64,000 bases of DNA. Origin: Serratia grimesii NBRC 13537. GTDB taxonomy: Bacteria > Pseudomonadota > Gammaproteobacteria > Enterobacterales > Enterobacteriaceae. The first letter of the stretch is position 1; every line of letters starts with the position of its first letter. The notes beneath the pieces are model-generated. The model made no database searches and was not told the DNA's origin. It saw only the letters and a program-made list of their open reading frames with translations. The DNA lies in the NCBI RefSeq assembly GCF_001590905.1, contig NZ_BCTT01000012.1, positions 1 to 64,000 of the forward strand. The letters are read 5' to 3'. Positions 40,488-50,156 of this stretch are shown piece after piece. The position numbers and the translations under genes are program-made.

Positions 40488-43400
40488 TTAAAGCCTCCCC
40501 ATCCTTACGCGCAGATTGCCGCCAGCGTCATAAACGTTAATTTGATCGCCGCGTATCTCCATGCGGCCGTTACCATCACCGCCGTTAATCTGAATCTGCC
40601 CTGCGCCAGAACCGCTTTTATCCAGTCTCCAGCCGCTGGTAGCGCTGAAATTATCAGACTGGATAAATCCGCTAATTTTGGCGTTTGTAATAGCGGCATC
40701 CGCGATTTTTGCCGACGTGATAGAGGCGTTCTGAATGAATGCATCGCTGATAAACACTTGACCATTGATGACAGCAAAGGGCGAATACTGCTTGTCCCCG
40801 CTGCCGCTCATCAGCACGAACTGATTAGCGTTGAAGCCAATCCGGGTAATCACCGGTTTACCGGTTTCTGCGAGCACCGCGATAGACATACCGGCATTGT
40901 AGAAAACGTCGTTAATGCGAATTCCAGCTTTCAACGTATGAATAGCCGTAGCTCCATCAGCATCTATCGTTGCGGTCAGCTTGTCCTCAAGTACCGCCGT
41001 CACATCGTCAATCTGGACCTGAACCTGCGTTCTCAACTCCGCCAGGCCGCGATCAACTTCCGCTATGGTAGTTTTTACAATGAGGATATCGGCACGCACC
41101 GTGCCATACTGCGCCCACTGATGCTCTGCCGTCGCGTTGTTGGCCAGCGCATTCTGCAAGATGGCGCCGATGTTGGTGTCGATATCGCCCACCAGACGTT
41201 CACCGTCTTTTGTGGTCAGCAGATCGTCGCCGATGCTCTCGAGATAATCACCGGCGTCCGCATTCGCCTGCCCGTCGATCCAACCGGTCCAATCGCCCTG
41301 ATTGCCGGTGCGATCCTGCAGCCGCGCACGGAACCAAAAAGCCTGCCCTGCCTTCAAGCCAGTCATGCTATGGGTATGGAGCGGATATGGAATATCGGCC
41401 AGCAGCAGGGCGTTGCCACCAGCAGCGTTATCCGCGTATTGGATTTCAGTTTTCAGCGTATCTTCAGCGCCAGCGGGGAAACGCCAATCAAGCTGGATTC
41501 CCCACAGCAGCGGGGATGCCTTGAAGCCGACCGGCGTCGGCGGCTTACCCTCTTTGCCCTTGAGGTGAGTTTCCATCGATGCCGCCCAAACAGACGAAAC
41601 GTTGCTGGCGTTGATGGCTCGAGCCCGTACAAGGTAACGCCCAGCATAAATACCCGGCACTTCGAAACCGAGCGCGGACGTACGCGGTACCGACACCCAG
41701 TTACCGTTATCCTTGCGCCACTCCGCCTCATAGGCGATCGCACTCTCAACCGCGCCCCAGGCAGCGCGCATCGTGGTGACAGCAATACCTTGGCTCACGG
41801 AGGAATAACTGTCTATGACAATGTTTTTCGGCGGCGCCTGAACACCGGGTGGAATAATCGAGATTGGACGTTCATCGATACGCGCGCCGGTATCGATACG
41901 GCCATATTTATACGGATCATGTTCCATCGCGTTGATCGTGAAGGTGTTATCGCCATTATCGGCGATGCCCGCCACGCGATAGAGCTGAACGGCCAGATCA
42001 TCCGCGTCGATCGACCAAGCAGACTCAGGTGTCGGTATCTCGCTGTATGCAGTGGTGACCGTCACGACGCGCTCATTCACCGCCTGTACCGTGCGCGCCT
42101 GTGCCTTGCCGGAAGGTAGGTTGACGAGCAGGCGATCGCCAGCTTTAGCGCCCGGCTTTCTGTCCAATGTCAGTTTACGGCCATCCACGCAGCTGATGCG
42201 TCCGCCAATTGCCCGGCCTGCCAGCATCTGGTCCGCCACGCCGACAATATGCCCCGGCATAGGGATCATGCCATCCAGACCGACGGAGAAGCTCACCGTG
42301 CGGTCTTTGCTGTTGGTCAGTAACGCCCAGCGCCCCCGGCGATTAGCCTCACTTTGACGGGTACAGCCGATAGCTGTTAGCTCTGTCTGGTTAACGTCAT
42401 AGCGACGGACCAAATCATTATCAAAAACAGCCTCAATCGCGTCAGCATAATGGTTGGCGGGATCGGACCAACTAACCATCGCCGTGCTATAGCGGGTGCG
42501 CTCGCTGGCAGATGAATAGGTAAACTTGCCGTCAATAACGTTAGCGCGGGTATAGGTGAAGTCCATATCGCGCGGCATATCCGCCAAGGCGACCATTTGG
42601 TTTCGCCCCCAATAGGTCATACCCCGAAAGATACCCGCCAAATCGCTCAAAACTGTCCAGGCATCCTCGCGCGATTGAATGTAAACGTTACAGGTGAAGC
42701 GCGGTTCGGTACCGTCGCCGCCCAGCCCGTCAGGAACAAGTTGATCGCAATACTGCGAAATACGGTATAGCTCAGACTCGGATACCTGGGAGGCGTCGAT
42801 GCGATCGCCAAGGCCAAAACGCTCAGCCAGCATAATGTCGTAAAACACCCACGCTGGGTTATCGCTGTAGGCCCACTTGAAGCCACCGGTCCAAACACCG
42901 TTATAGCTTCGTGTTTCTGGGTCATAGTTGTCAGGCACACGGATCAGGCGGCCGCGCGGTTTGCAGCTGATCTTCGGAATGTTCGGGAACTGTTTGGAAT
43001 CGAACTCGACATACAGCAGCGCCGTGTTCGGGTAGCGCAGTTTGGCGTCGATGATTTCGGTTAGCGCCCCGAGGTTCATGCGATCGACGATTCTGGCGCT
43101 GTTAGCATTGGGCGTCAGCCGGCGTACGCGCAACTGCCATCCCGTAGTGGCCTTCGGCAAATTGATGCGGTGTGAACGTTCATACAACGAGGTAGTTTTA
43201 TCGTCGATCGCTGCCGTTAACACCTCTTGGTAGCTGCCGCCGTCAGTCGCCACGTCGATGGCGTATTCGATGCGATAACCGTTGACGTCCCCGTTGTCTT
43301 CCTGCTTTTGCAGCATGGGCCAGCCAAGCCGAAGGCGAACGGCGGAAAGTTGCAGATTCGAGACCGAACGCACCCACGGTGTACCGCTTTTCAATTCGCT

Positions 43401-43694
43401 GCCTATCACGATCTCATTTTCGACGGCGGGAATGCCCTGGATATACTCCTGCACCTGCGAACCAGGACGGAATTCCCAGCGGAAACCGGGAAAGTTCTCC
43501 GTTCCGTCGCTGCTCAATACCGGCGTGCCATCAACAAAAATGTTCGTGCCATCCAGCCCGCCGGCAAACTCCCCTTCGCCCAATGCGAATAGCATCTTCG
43601 CTCTGGCGATCGACTGAATGCTGTCCGGCGATTCTACCGGCGTGTGGCCGCCACCGCCGCCGCCTTTTCGCCCACGGATAATGTTCTGTGCCAT
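40488..43694 (-). CDS. Tail tip / host specificity protein J
   Basis: The 1068-residue central tail-tip protein of lambda-type tails. It opens MAQNIIRGRKGGGGGGHTPVESPDS, has the conserved J core (GLGDRIDASQVSESELYRISQYCDQLV, SDLAGIFRGMTYW), fibronectin-like domains around 640-830 and a C-terminal region (FIQNASITSAKIADAAITNAKI) typical of J ends that contact the receptor. Intact, with no frameshift. Follows gene I in the standard order. Confidence 0.92.
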   Translation of the reverse strand: MAQNIIRGRKGGGGGGHTPVESPDSIQSIARAKMLFALGEGEFAGGLDGTNIFVDGTPVLSSDGTENFPGFRWEFRPGSQVQEYIQGIPAVENEIVIGSELKSGTPWVRSVSNLQLSAVRLRLGWPMLQKQEDNGDVNGYRIEYAIDVATDGGSYQEVLTAAIDDKTTSLYERSHRINLPKATTGWQLRVRRLTPNANSARIVDRMNLGALTEIIDAKLRYPNTALLYVEFDSKQFPNIPKISCKPRGRLIRVPDNYDPETRSYNGVWTGGFKWAYSDNPAWVFYDIMLAERFGLGDRIDASQVSESELYRISQYCDQLVPDGLGGDGTEPRFTCNVYIQSREDAWTVLSDLAGIFRGMTYWGRNQMVALADMPRDMDFTYTRANVIDGKFTYSSASERTRYSTAMVSWSDPANHYADAIEAVFDNDLVRRYDVNQTELTAIGCTRQSEANRRGRWALLTNSKDRTVSFSVGLDGMIPMPGHIVGVADQMLAGRAIGGRISCVDGRKLTLDRKPGAKAGDRLLVNLPSGKAQARTVQAVNERVVTVTTAYSEIPTPESAWSIDADDLAVQLYRVAGIADNGDNTFTINAMEHDPYKYGRIDTGARIDERPISIIPPGVQAPPKNIVIDSYSSVSQGIAVTTMRAAWGAVESAIAYEAEWRKDNGNWVSVPRTSALGFEVPGIYAGRYLVRARAINASNVSSVWAASMETHLKGKEGKPPTPVGFKASPLLWGIQLDWRFPAGAEDTLKTEIQYADNAAGGNALLLADIPYPLHTHSMTGLKAGQAFWFRARLQDRTGNQGDWTGWIDGQANADAGDYLESIGDDLLTTKDGERLVGDIDTNIGAILQNALANNATAEHQWAQYGTVRADILIVKTTIAEVDRGLAELRTQVQVQIDDVTAVLEDKLTATIDADGATAIHTLKAGIRINDVFYNAGMSIAVLAETGKPVITRIGFNANQFVLMSGSGDKQYSPFAVINGQVFISDAFIQNASITSAKIADAAITNAKISGFIQSDNFSATSGWRLDKSGSGAGQIQINGGDGNGRMEIRGDQINVYDAGGNLRVRMGRL

Positions 43695-43747
43695 ATTTCG
43701 CCCATAAAAAAAGCCGCTATTGCGGCTGTCTGTTCAAACGGATGTCG

Positions 43748-44374
43748 TTATTGCTGGTCTTCGGTATAAATGCCTGCGGAGATAATCGCCCCGCCAATCT
43801 CACGCGTGCCATACAACACGCCGACGGGGTTGCCCTGCGCCGTTGTGTTGACCGGGCCACCAAAGGCATAGCTTGGTTTATTTTCCGGGCCTTGCCGCAT
43901 GCGCAACCCCCCCATTTGCGGGGAGAGCATTTGGAGGATGCCGCCGAGGGCGAGGGAAGCGCCGGCCATCGCTGCCATGCCGGTGGCGCCACCCGCCGTA
44001 AATGCCCCCATAGCCCCCGCCCCTGCGCCCGCAGAAATATACATAGCAACGGCAACCAGCGCCACGCCCAGCACGGTCTGGAATAAGCCTGCGCGCTTGC
44101 TCCCAATCACGACGGGAACAAGGTGAATATCTTCCGTCCCTATGGTTAGCTCCAGCTCGTCCTGCCGGACATTACGCTTACCGACAAAAATAGAAAATGT
44201 CAGGCCGCGTTTGTGAGCTTCAAGCATGTAGCGTTCGAAACCTGGTAACAAGTTCTTCATTGCATCAATGGCTTTGGGTACCGTCGTAGCCCGATACTTG
44301 AATTCTCTCCCAAAAGCTTTGATCAACGGTCCATGAAACCTTACCGTTCTGAGTGGAGTTTCAATTAACGACAT
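43748..44374 (-). CDS. Tail assembly protein I
   Basis: A 208-residue lambda gpI-family protein required for tail-tip assembly. It starts MSLIETPLRTVRFHGPLIKAFG and contains a Gly/Ala-rich hydrophobic middle (AMYISAGAGAGAMGAFTAGG), then QMGGLRMRQGPENKPSYAFGGPVNTTAQGNPVG, the family signature. It lies upstream of J and is separated from K by a degenerate lipoprotein gene. Confidence 0.9.
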   Translation of the reverse strand: MSLIETPLRTVRFHGPLIKAFGREFKYRATTVPKAIDAMKNLLPGFERYMLEAHKRGLTFSIFVGKRNVRQDELELTIGTEDIHLVPVVIGSKRAGLFQTVLGVALVAVAMYISAGAGAGAMGAFTAGGATGMAAMAGASLALGGILQMLSPQMGGLRMRQGPENKPSYAFGGPVNTTAQGNPVGVLYGTREIGGAIISAGIYTEDQQ

Positions 44375-44475
44375 GTATTTTCCCTTATAAAAAACCCACC
44401 GATGGTGGGTTTTATTGAAAATGTATGTTTACAGACATGACTTAATGTCAGATATAACCTCACCATTTCTATTGG

Positions 44476-44813
44476 TTATTTCCCCCAATTGGTGTTTGCG
44501 GCTTCACCTCTATACACAACTTGCCACTGAGCTTCTTTCTCTAATATATCTATATAGCCACTACCGTTAATTAGCACCAGTGCAATACCACTCTCTAATT
44601 AGGCTTACTTACTATTTCTATACGCATACCATTAAATATATGCTTATCTGATTTCTTCTATAATGCAGGCAGCCAGATAATTTACATCATTTTTAGACGT
44701 AAACTCTGCCCTAACCCTTTTGTTAGCTCTGGGTTTGCACAGCTTGCCAGCATCAGTAAGGTAATGGGTAATAGTAGTTTTTTTATTAATATTCCCCTTG
44801 TTGTTTTCAACAT
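44476..44813 (-). pseudogene. Degenerate phage lipoprotein gene between K and I
   Basis: Three reading frames join into one lipoprotein. The first piece has a signal and lipobox (KKLLLPITLLMLASC) and stops at about 44682. After a one-base shift near 44710, AEFTSKNDVNYLAACIIEEI continues; further shifts lead to SDKHIFNGMRIEIVSKP and finally INGSGYIDILEKEAQWQVV, ending at 44476. The likely original start codon (before KKLLL) reads ATA after an AAGGGG site. It resembles the morons that phages insert among tail genes, such as receptor-blocking lipoproteins. The region is AT-rich. Confidence 0.6.
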
Positions 44814-44825
44814 CGTAACAAAGGA

Positions 44826-45530
44826 CTACATCATTTCTCTATGCCGCAGCACCTTCACCGTGCGTTCTTTCCAGTAGCCGCCATAGGGCACCCGCTGGCT
44901 TAACATACCGTACATATGGTGCAGCAGCATGCCATCTTCCAGCAGAATGCCGGCGTGATTGGCCACCGGCGCCGTGACCTGCATGATCGCCATATCCCCC
45001 GGCAGCGGTGGGCCGCCGAACTCACGAAAACCACATTTGTGCCAGTTATCCAGATAAAGATTTTCCTCCCGCTCCCACCACGGATAATCAACGCGATAAT
45101 CTCGTAATTCAATGCCATGCTGCTGCCGGAAATAGCTCATGATAAGCCCCCAGCAGTCAGTATGCCCCAGCACAAACTGGCGCCCGACTAACGGCAAATC
45201 TCCACGCGGCATAATCGTGCGTAGATCGCCCTCCGGCCAACTGGCGATCACCCAAGGCAACTCTAACGCGTCACATTGTGCCTTATCCAGCTCGCTCGGC
45301 TGCGTGGTGGCGTCAGGGTGGCTGTGCACAATCATGGTGATCGTGCCCCACCCGGTAGCGGCCACATAGTCTTCAGGCGCCAGATAAAACTGTTCGGTGG
45401 GATCCTCCGCCAAGTTACGGCACGGGAAATAACGCTCCACGCGGGACTTTTGCGCAACCACGCCGCAGCATTCGCGCGGATACTCGGCCATCGCGTGCGC
45501 CATAATGGCCGCTATGGTTTTCTCTTTCAT
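44826..45530 (-). CDS. Tail tip assembly peptidase K (JAB plus NlpC/P60)
   Basis: A 234-residue two-domain protein like lambda gpK. The N-terminal JAB/MPN domain has the metal motif HSHPDATTQPSELDKAQCD; the C-terminal NlpC/P60 domain has catalytic Cys in TDCWGLIM and His in ANHAGILL. It is needed for tail-tip assembly and may process tip proteins. Start set at 45530 (GGGGGAG), 8 bp after the L stop, rather than the longer frame overlapping L. Confidence 0.88.
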   Translation of the reverse strand: MKEKTIAAIMAHAMAEYPRECCGVVAQKSRVERYFPCRNLAEDPTEQFYLAPEDYVAATGWGTITMIVHSHPDATTQPSELDKAQCDALELPWVIASWPEGDLRTIMPRGDLPLVGRQFVLGHTDCWGLIMSYFRQQHGIELRDYRVDYPWWEREENLYLDNWHKCGFREFGGPPLPGDMAIMQVTAPVANHAGILLEDGMLLHHMYGMLSQRVPYGGYWKERTVKVLRHREMM

Positions 45531-45538
45531 CTCTCCCC

Positions 45539-46288
45539 CTACTGCCGGATTAATGAGGCACCGGGGAACCCACCGAACGGCAACGGTTCGTTCTCGCCAA
45601 AACGTTTTTGGCAATCGCTCAGTAGCCCGCCGCAGCGATCCTTGCTCGGGTCATCCACCGGATTGCCCTTGTCGTCAAAGTATCGGATACCGGCATAATC
45701 GCAGCCCTTGCCGGTGCGATAACCGCCGCGCGAGCACCAGGTACACAGGCTATGAATTTGCCGGGTCGGAATGCGCAATCCCCGTAGGTCTGTCGGGCTG
45801 GAGAGCTCGAACTCCACCGCTTCGTCGCTTTCCGTCGCCTTGCGGTCGATATAGAACACCTGCAGCTTTTCCTGCAGCGGATCAGCTGTAGGATTGCCCT
45901 CAGGAAAATTATGGGCATCGAGATAGTGCATCAATGTATCGTGGATCAGCACTTTGGCCTGTGCCATATCCTCGAACTGCAGGCAGAGCGCCGTAATCAG
46001 GCCGTTTATATTGGCCACCGTCAATTTAGGCGCGCTGCTCTGACTGTCAGAAGAGATTTCAAGCCCTTCGACACTAAACGGCCACGGCCCGTACTCCTTG
46101 CCCTGCCACCAGATCGTTTTTGCAGGTAGTTTCGTTTCATCTCCGCCTGCTGCAGCCAGTTCTTCCGGCGTATAGGGCAGTGTGTCACTATGAAAGCGTA
46201 GAATATCAGCACCGAACTTTGTCCCGTCCACTTCAACAAGGCGAACGCGATTGCCCGGCTCCAACTTCTGCAGGTCTGTATTCAGCAT
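45539..46288 (-). CDS. Minor tail protein L
   Basis: A 249-residue lambda gpL-family tip protein. The C-terminal half has four Cys in the pattern LCTWCSRGG, KGCDYAG and CGGLLSDCQKRFG that ligate an iron-sulfur cluster in lambda gpL. The N-terminus MLNTDLQKLEPGNRVRLVEVDG matches the family. It sits between M and K as in lambda. Confidence 0.9.
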   Translation of the reverse strand: MLNTDLQKLEPGNRVRLVEVDGTKFGADILRFHSDTLPYTPEELAAAGGDETKLPAKTIWWQGKEYGPWPFSVEGLEISSDSQSSAPKLTVANINGLITALCLQFEDMAQAKVLIHDTLMHYLDAHNFPEGNPTADPLQEKLQVFYIDRKATESDEAVEFELSSPTDLRGLRIPTRQIHSLCTWCSRGGYRTGKGCDYAGIRYFDDKGNPVDDPSKDRCGGLLSDCQKRFGENEPLPFGGFPGASLIRQ

Positions 46289-46300
46289 GATTAATCTCGG

Positions 46301-46639
46301 TTAAACGTGAAACGCCTCGGTAAACGTGGCCGTCAGTGAATAGTTATCGCCGCCCATGGCAACAGGCTTATAGCCTTCGCAGCGGTAGAGGCCGGGAACA
46401 TTGGTCGGTGGTGTCCATTGAAAAGATCTCACCCCGTAATGATTTTCCAAGAAGACGATGATCGGCGTGATGTAGTCATACTTACCGACAAAGGTCAGAT
46501 CCCAGGAACGCACGATCGGATTAATGCCGTCGCCGGAGACCTGAGCATATCCGTCGCCGAACTGCGCCTTTCTGACGCGAAAACGCATATCGCCGGCAGC
46601 ATTGACGCGCGCCGGAAATTCAAATGTTTGAATACCCAT
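46301..46639 (-). CDS. Minor tail protein M
   Basis: A 112-residue lambda gpM-family tip protein starting MGIQTFEFPARVNAAGDMRF, with FGDGYAQVSGDGINPI and YGVRSFQWTPP. Its ATG overlaps the stop of the tape measure gene by one base (TAATG), so I used 46639 rather than the ATG 24 bp upstream. Length agrees with lambda M (109). Confidence 0.9.
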   Translation of the reverse strand: MGIQTFEFPARVNAAGDMRFRVRKAQFGDGYAQVSGDGINPIVRSWDLTFVGKYDYITPIIVFLENHYGVRSFQWTPPTNVPGLYRCEGYKPVAMGGDNYSLTATFTEAFHV

Positions 46640-48933
46640 TACATCCCCTTGATTGCTTTCCAAATCGGCTGGCCCGGCATCAGGTTTCTGTTGATCACCT
46701 TCTGGCTCTCCTGCGCGGCGATACTCCCCATCTGCTTGCCAAACTCTCCCCAGCCAGGATCGGCCTGTGTACCGACGTTGCCACCACTCTCGATCGTAAT
46801 GTACACATTCGGCGCCGCCGCAACCTGTTGGCCACCGCCCATCGCCCTCACCCCCAGAGAACCATCGGCGCCACGCTTGAGTGGCATGATGGCTTCAGGC
46901 CCAGCCTCGCCCATTACCCCTGCGCCTTTGGCAAAGGCGAACAGAGTCGGATTGTTCACCACCTGCCCGCTGTAAGCACTCAGCGAAGGGGATGCATAAA
47001 CCCCACCTTTAGCGTTGGGAACGTAACCTTGCCATCCCGTAGACATACCCATCGCACCGGAACCTGCCGCACCAGCGCCAGCACTGGCTGCACCACCCAT
47101 TAAGCCGCCGCCGATGCTCATAAAGGTAGAGAGAATAGTTTTCGTCAATAACGCTTGCATCGCCATATCGATAAGTTGCTGAACGACAGACTGGGTAATG
47201 GAAGAAAACAACCCAAGCATATTTTGTTTAAAACTCTGCGTGCCGGTCAGCAGATCAAACATCATGCCGGAGGTGCGCTCCCGCGTCATATCCACCAGCC
47301 CCAACGCCATCTTGTGCACGCGGCTCTGACCACCGTACAGGCTTAGCGCTTGCTGATACTGAGCGTCCGACGATTCCTGTGTCGCCGCCTGCATCAGTTG
47401 CTCATAGCGCTGTTTATCCAGAAAGCCCTGCTGATAGTAGGCCTGGTATTGAGCCTGTTGCTGCACAAGTTGATTATTCAGGCGAGCGACGGGATCTACA
47501 TCGCCCACGATGTTCAAGCGCGGCGCGGCGAGCGTGTCAGTTTCGGCCTTCAACCGCTGGCGCTGAGTTTCTTGCTGCTGGATCCGGCTGGCGGTCTGGT
47601 ATTCGCGTTCGGTCAACAGTCGCCCGTCATACAGCGCTTTCAGCTCCTTGCTGACTTCCTGATCCTTGCGCACCGCCGCCTGCCCCGGAGTGTACTGTTT
47701 GGCCAGCTGTTGCCGCTGCTGCTGATACTTCTCGGTATTCAACGCCATCATGCGCTGTACATCCGCTTGCCCGGCGCCAGCGGCTTTGGCAGTTAATACC
47801 AGCTTTGCCTGTGCGCTTTGCTCATCCAAAGCGATCTTGTCGAGGCTGCTCAGATGCGCCCGCTCCATCTCCTGACGTAACTGCTGATACTGCTCAAGAG
47901 CCTGCTGCTTGCTATTATCACTGAAGGTACGATCGACAAAAATAGCGCTTTCTTGATGGTTTTTAGGCTTGTCAGGCTTAGTCTCAACATGGCTGCCGTT
48001 GCCATTTAGTGCATTGACGGCGTTGTTTCGACGGGTTCTGATCGCTTTCTCGCTCTCAATGGCATCTTCCAACTGCCCTCGCAAGACGTTCCGTTCTTTC
48101 CTCAACTCTTCTGGATCTGAATAGAGGAACCCCAAAGTCCCCTTGCGGCGACGTTCCAGACCCGCAAGGCGGGTATCACTCAAATGCGACAACTGGCCTT
48201 CAATCTTCGTTTTCTCCTCACGAAGATTTTTTAACTGATCGTCAAAACTATCAATTTTAATGGCTAATTTCACGTTGGAGAGCTTATGAAGATCGTCGGC
48301 AGTTTCAACTACCGCATCTTTCAATGCCAAAGCCGATTGGCGCGCCAATTGGTTCTGCTCATGAAAATACAACATCCCCAAGCCCGCCTGGATGGCAACA
48401 CCAACCGGGCCGCCAAGCGCACCCAACGCAACATTGGCAACGCGGGATGCGGCACCCGCCCCACTCGTCGCCTGCGCTGCGCCGCGCGCAGCCGCTGCCT
48501 GATCGCGCCAAGCCGCCGCGCTGTCATTCAGACCTGAGGCCAGTTTCAGCACCTCCTCGGTTCGGCTACCTCCCCCATCCCCAGAACCATTGCTCGCCTG
48601 CCGAGCCGCTTCGTCCAGTTGTTTCATCTGCGCCGTCGCAGCCGTAGTGACGGAAGAAAGTTCGGTAAGCACCTGTCCATACTGCCGGGCGGTGGCAACG
48701 AGCTCCCTCAGCGACAAGTCAACCCCAGCCAAACCTGCCAATTTTCCCGCCAGGCCGCCAAGAGTACTGCCGATACGTTGATAGGTTTCGTCGGTCTTTT
48801 TCGCGTCCTGTTGAGCCTGACGATTGAACTTTGTGGATTGATCGCCGGCGGTACGGTAAGCCGCCGTCAGTTTGTTTTTAAAGTTGGCGTCATTCAGGTA
48901 CAACCCGACCGCCAACGATGCTACCTCAGCCAT
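46639..48933 (-). CDS. Tail tape measure protein H
   Basis: A 764-residue protein that sets tail length. It begins MAEVASLAVGLYLNDANFK, has long Gln/Arg/Glu-rich coiled-coil stretches (about 240-560), hydrophobic Gly/Ala patches (SRVANVALGALGGPVGVAIQ; GGGLMGGAASAGAGAAG) and a conserved end near KGGVYASPSL and FAFAKGAGVMGEAGPEAI. At roughly 0.15 nm per residue the tail would be near 115 nm. It overlaps T by 8 nt. Intact. Confidence 0.9.
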   Translation of the reverse strand: MAEVASLAVGLYLNDANFKNKLTAAYRTAGDQSTKFNRQAQQDAKKTDETYQRIGSTLGGLAGKLAGLAGVDLSLRELVATARQYGQVLTELSSVTTAATAQMKQLDEAARQASNGSGDGGGSRTEEVLKLASGLNDSAAAWRDQAAAARGAAQATSGAGAASRVANVALGALGGPVGVAIQAGLGMLYFHEQNQLARQSALALKDAVVETADDLHKLSNVKLAIKIDSFDDQLKNLREEKTKIEGQLSHLSDTRLAGLERRRKGTLGFLYSDPEELRKERNVLRGQLEDAIESEKAIRTRRNNAVNALNGNGSHVETKPDKPKNHQESAIFVDRTFSDNSKQQALEQYQQLRQEMERAHLSSLDKIALDEQSAQAKLVLTAKAAGAGQADVQRMMALNTEKYQQQRQQLAKQYTPGQAAVRKDQEVSKELKALYDGRLLTEREYQTASRIQQQETQRQRLKAETDTLAAPRLNIVGDVDPVARLNNQLVQQQAQYQAYYQQGFLDKQRYEQLMQAATQESSDAQYQQALSLYGGQSRVHKMALGLVDMTRERTSGMMFDLLTGTQSFKQNMLGLFSSITQSVVQQLIDMAMQALLTKTILSTFMSIGGGLMGGAASAGAGAAGSGAMGMSTGWQGYVPNAKGGVYASPSLSAYSGQVVNNPTLFAFAKGAGVMGEAGPEAIMPLKRGADGSLGVRAMGGGQQVAAAPNVYITIESGGNVGTQADPGWGEFGKQMGSIAAQESQKVINRNLMPGQPIWKAIKGM

Positions 48934-49147
48934 TTCCCAGCACTCGCATAACGTCAGCACACTGCATATCAATACTGCTTTGCGCGGGCTGAACGGATTG
49001 GTGAATAGGGGCACTCTCCACCGCATCGGCCGTCATGCCTTGCAGTTTAAAATATGCCCGCCAGTGATTCAGGATTTGCGCCGGCAATGCGGCGATCTTG
49101 CGCGGATCCGACTCACCCCAGCGATCGGCCAGTTGGAACACCAGCAT
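48926..49147 (-). CDS. Tail assembly chaperone T region (frameshift part of GT)
   Basis: The minus-one frame after gene G. As a free ORF it would start MLVFQLADRWGESDPRK (73 residues), but by analogy with lambda it is made as the C-terminal part of a G-T fusion through a -1 frameshift at 49168-49174. The sequence contains DPRKIAALPAQILNHW, typical of gpT. It ends 8 nt inside the tape measure gene. Confidence 0.85.
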   Translation of the reverse strand: MLVFQLADRWGESDPRKIAALPAQILNHWRAYFKLQGMTADAVESAPIHQSVQPAQSSIDMQCADVMRVLGNG

Positions 49148-49164
49148 CAGCCAGGGCGAGTCAG

Positions 49165-49530
49165 TCAGTTTTTTTCCGCTTCCTCCAGGCTGCCGACCGC
49201 ATGGCGTTTGACGGCACCGATGGCTTCGACCAGCGTCGGGTTGTCGTGCGCCACCAGCAGCTCATCCACGCTGGGCAACGCGCTGGCCGGAATGCGTTTG
49301 CCGTCCGGAGTCATAAAGCAAGACAGCAGGAGTTGAACGTTGAGCTTTGCCGCCTGGCTCATATCGCCGCTGTCGATGGCGGCTTTCATGCCATCTTCGT
49401 TTTCCTGCAGTTCCGCGGCTTTCAACCGACGGATGAAGGTCTTGGTGCCAAAAATTTGCGTTTCAATCACATGGTCGTCGGATTTCAACAGCGCCGCTTT
49501 CAGGGCCTTAAGATCATATTTCTCAGTCAT
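49165..49530 (-). CDS. Tail assembly chaperone G
   Basis: A 121-residue lambda gpG-like chaperone that coats the tape measure during tail assembly. It begins MTEKYDLKALKAALLKSDDH and ends AVGSLEEAEKN. The last codons GAA AAA AAC TGA contain the slippery heptamer A-AAA-AAC, which would give a small amount of GT fusion. Confidence 0.88.
   Translation of the reverse strand: MTEKYDLKALKAALLKSDDHVIETQIFGTKTFIRRLKAAELQENEDGMKAAIDSGDMSQAAKLNVQLLLSCFMTPDGKRIPASALPSVDELLVAHDNPTLVEAIGAVKRHAVGSLEEAEKN
49168..49174 (-). promoter_or_regulatory. Programmed -1 frameshift site in G/GT
   Basis: The zero-frame codons GAA AAA AAC contain A-AAA-AAC, one of the efficient E. coli slippery heptamers, one codon before the G stop. 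Slipping back one base reads CTG ACT GAC TCG and enters the open T frame without a stop. Same logic as the G/GT frameshift of lambda. Confidence 0.8.
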
Positions 49531-49656
49531 GATTATTCCTTGTTCATAATGCGTGATTTATGCAAATGATCGCCGCAGGTCATACTTGCCTGCGGCGCAA
49601 AACATCGCGCCAAACGCCTGGATACGATAGTTCACTCAACGCGACTTTTCGGTTTG

Positions 49657-50112
49657 TCACACCTTCGCTGTTACCGCTCCCCAGGTGTTGCTGTTCTGTT
49701 TGCCCTGTACGGTAATTTGAATAACTTCACTCGCTGGGGCGGTGATCTCATTCATTTTCCAACCGGACAAAGACAGGATAGAAGTGGAAGTGCGACCATT
49801 CGGCAGCTCAACATAAAACTGCACGGTTTCACGCTTATCTGCGGCATTCAGGAACGCAGCAAAATCGGTATTGGCAGGATCGTCGATAAAGCCAAGGGAT
49901 TTCTCAGCCCCCTCAGGCAGGTCGGAAATAAACTGTTTCGTGGTATCAAGCAGCGTCGTGCAGTCAACAAAACTGCCCGTTTGCCCCATTTCACCTACTG
50001 CTTTACAGTTCGTCAGTGCTTTCATCGTCGCCGGCGTGGCGCCTACTGTGCCCCACTTAACGATAGTTCCAGCAGGCAGCATGGCGTACTCTGGCGAAGT
50101 TTTATCAGCCAT
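49657..50112 (-). CDS. Major tail tube protein V
   Basis: A 151-residue tube subunit, starting MADKTSPEYAMLPAGTIVKWG and containing CTTLLDTTKQFISDLPEGAEKSL and FYVELPNGRTSTSILSLSG. It corresponds to the first domain of lambda gpV; the C-terminal Ig-like decoration domain of lambda V is absent. It lies between Z and G as in lambda. Forms the hexameric tube. Confidence 0.88.
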   Translation of the reverse strand: MADKTSPEYAMLPAGTIVKWGTVGATPATMKALTNCKAVGEMGQTGSFVDCTTLLDTTKQFISDLPEGAEKSLGFIDDPANTDFAAFLNAADKRETVQFYVELPNGRTSTSILSLSGWKMNEITAPASEVIQITVQGKQNSNTWGAVTAKV

Positions 50113-50156
50113 AATTTTTCTCTCTCTTTTTTGATGAAGGATGGTGGTAGCAGTCG

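Noticed and set aside
40542..42119. Long open frame (525 codons) on the plus strand opposite gene J
   Set aside because: It is a shadow of the J reading frame; no domain or ribosome site is seen and J is clearly the coding strand.
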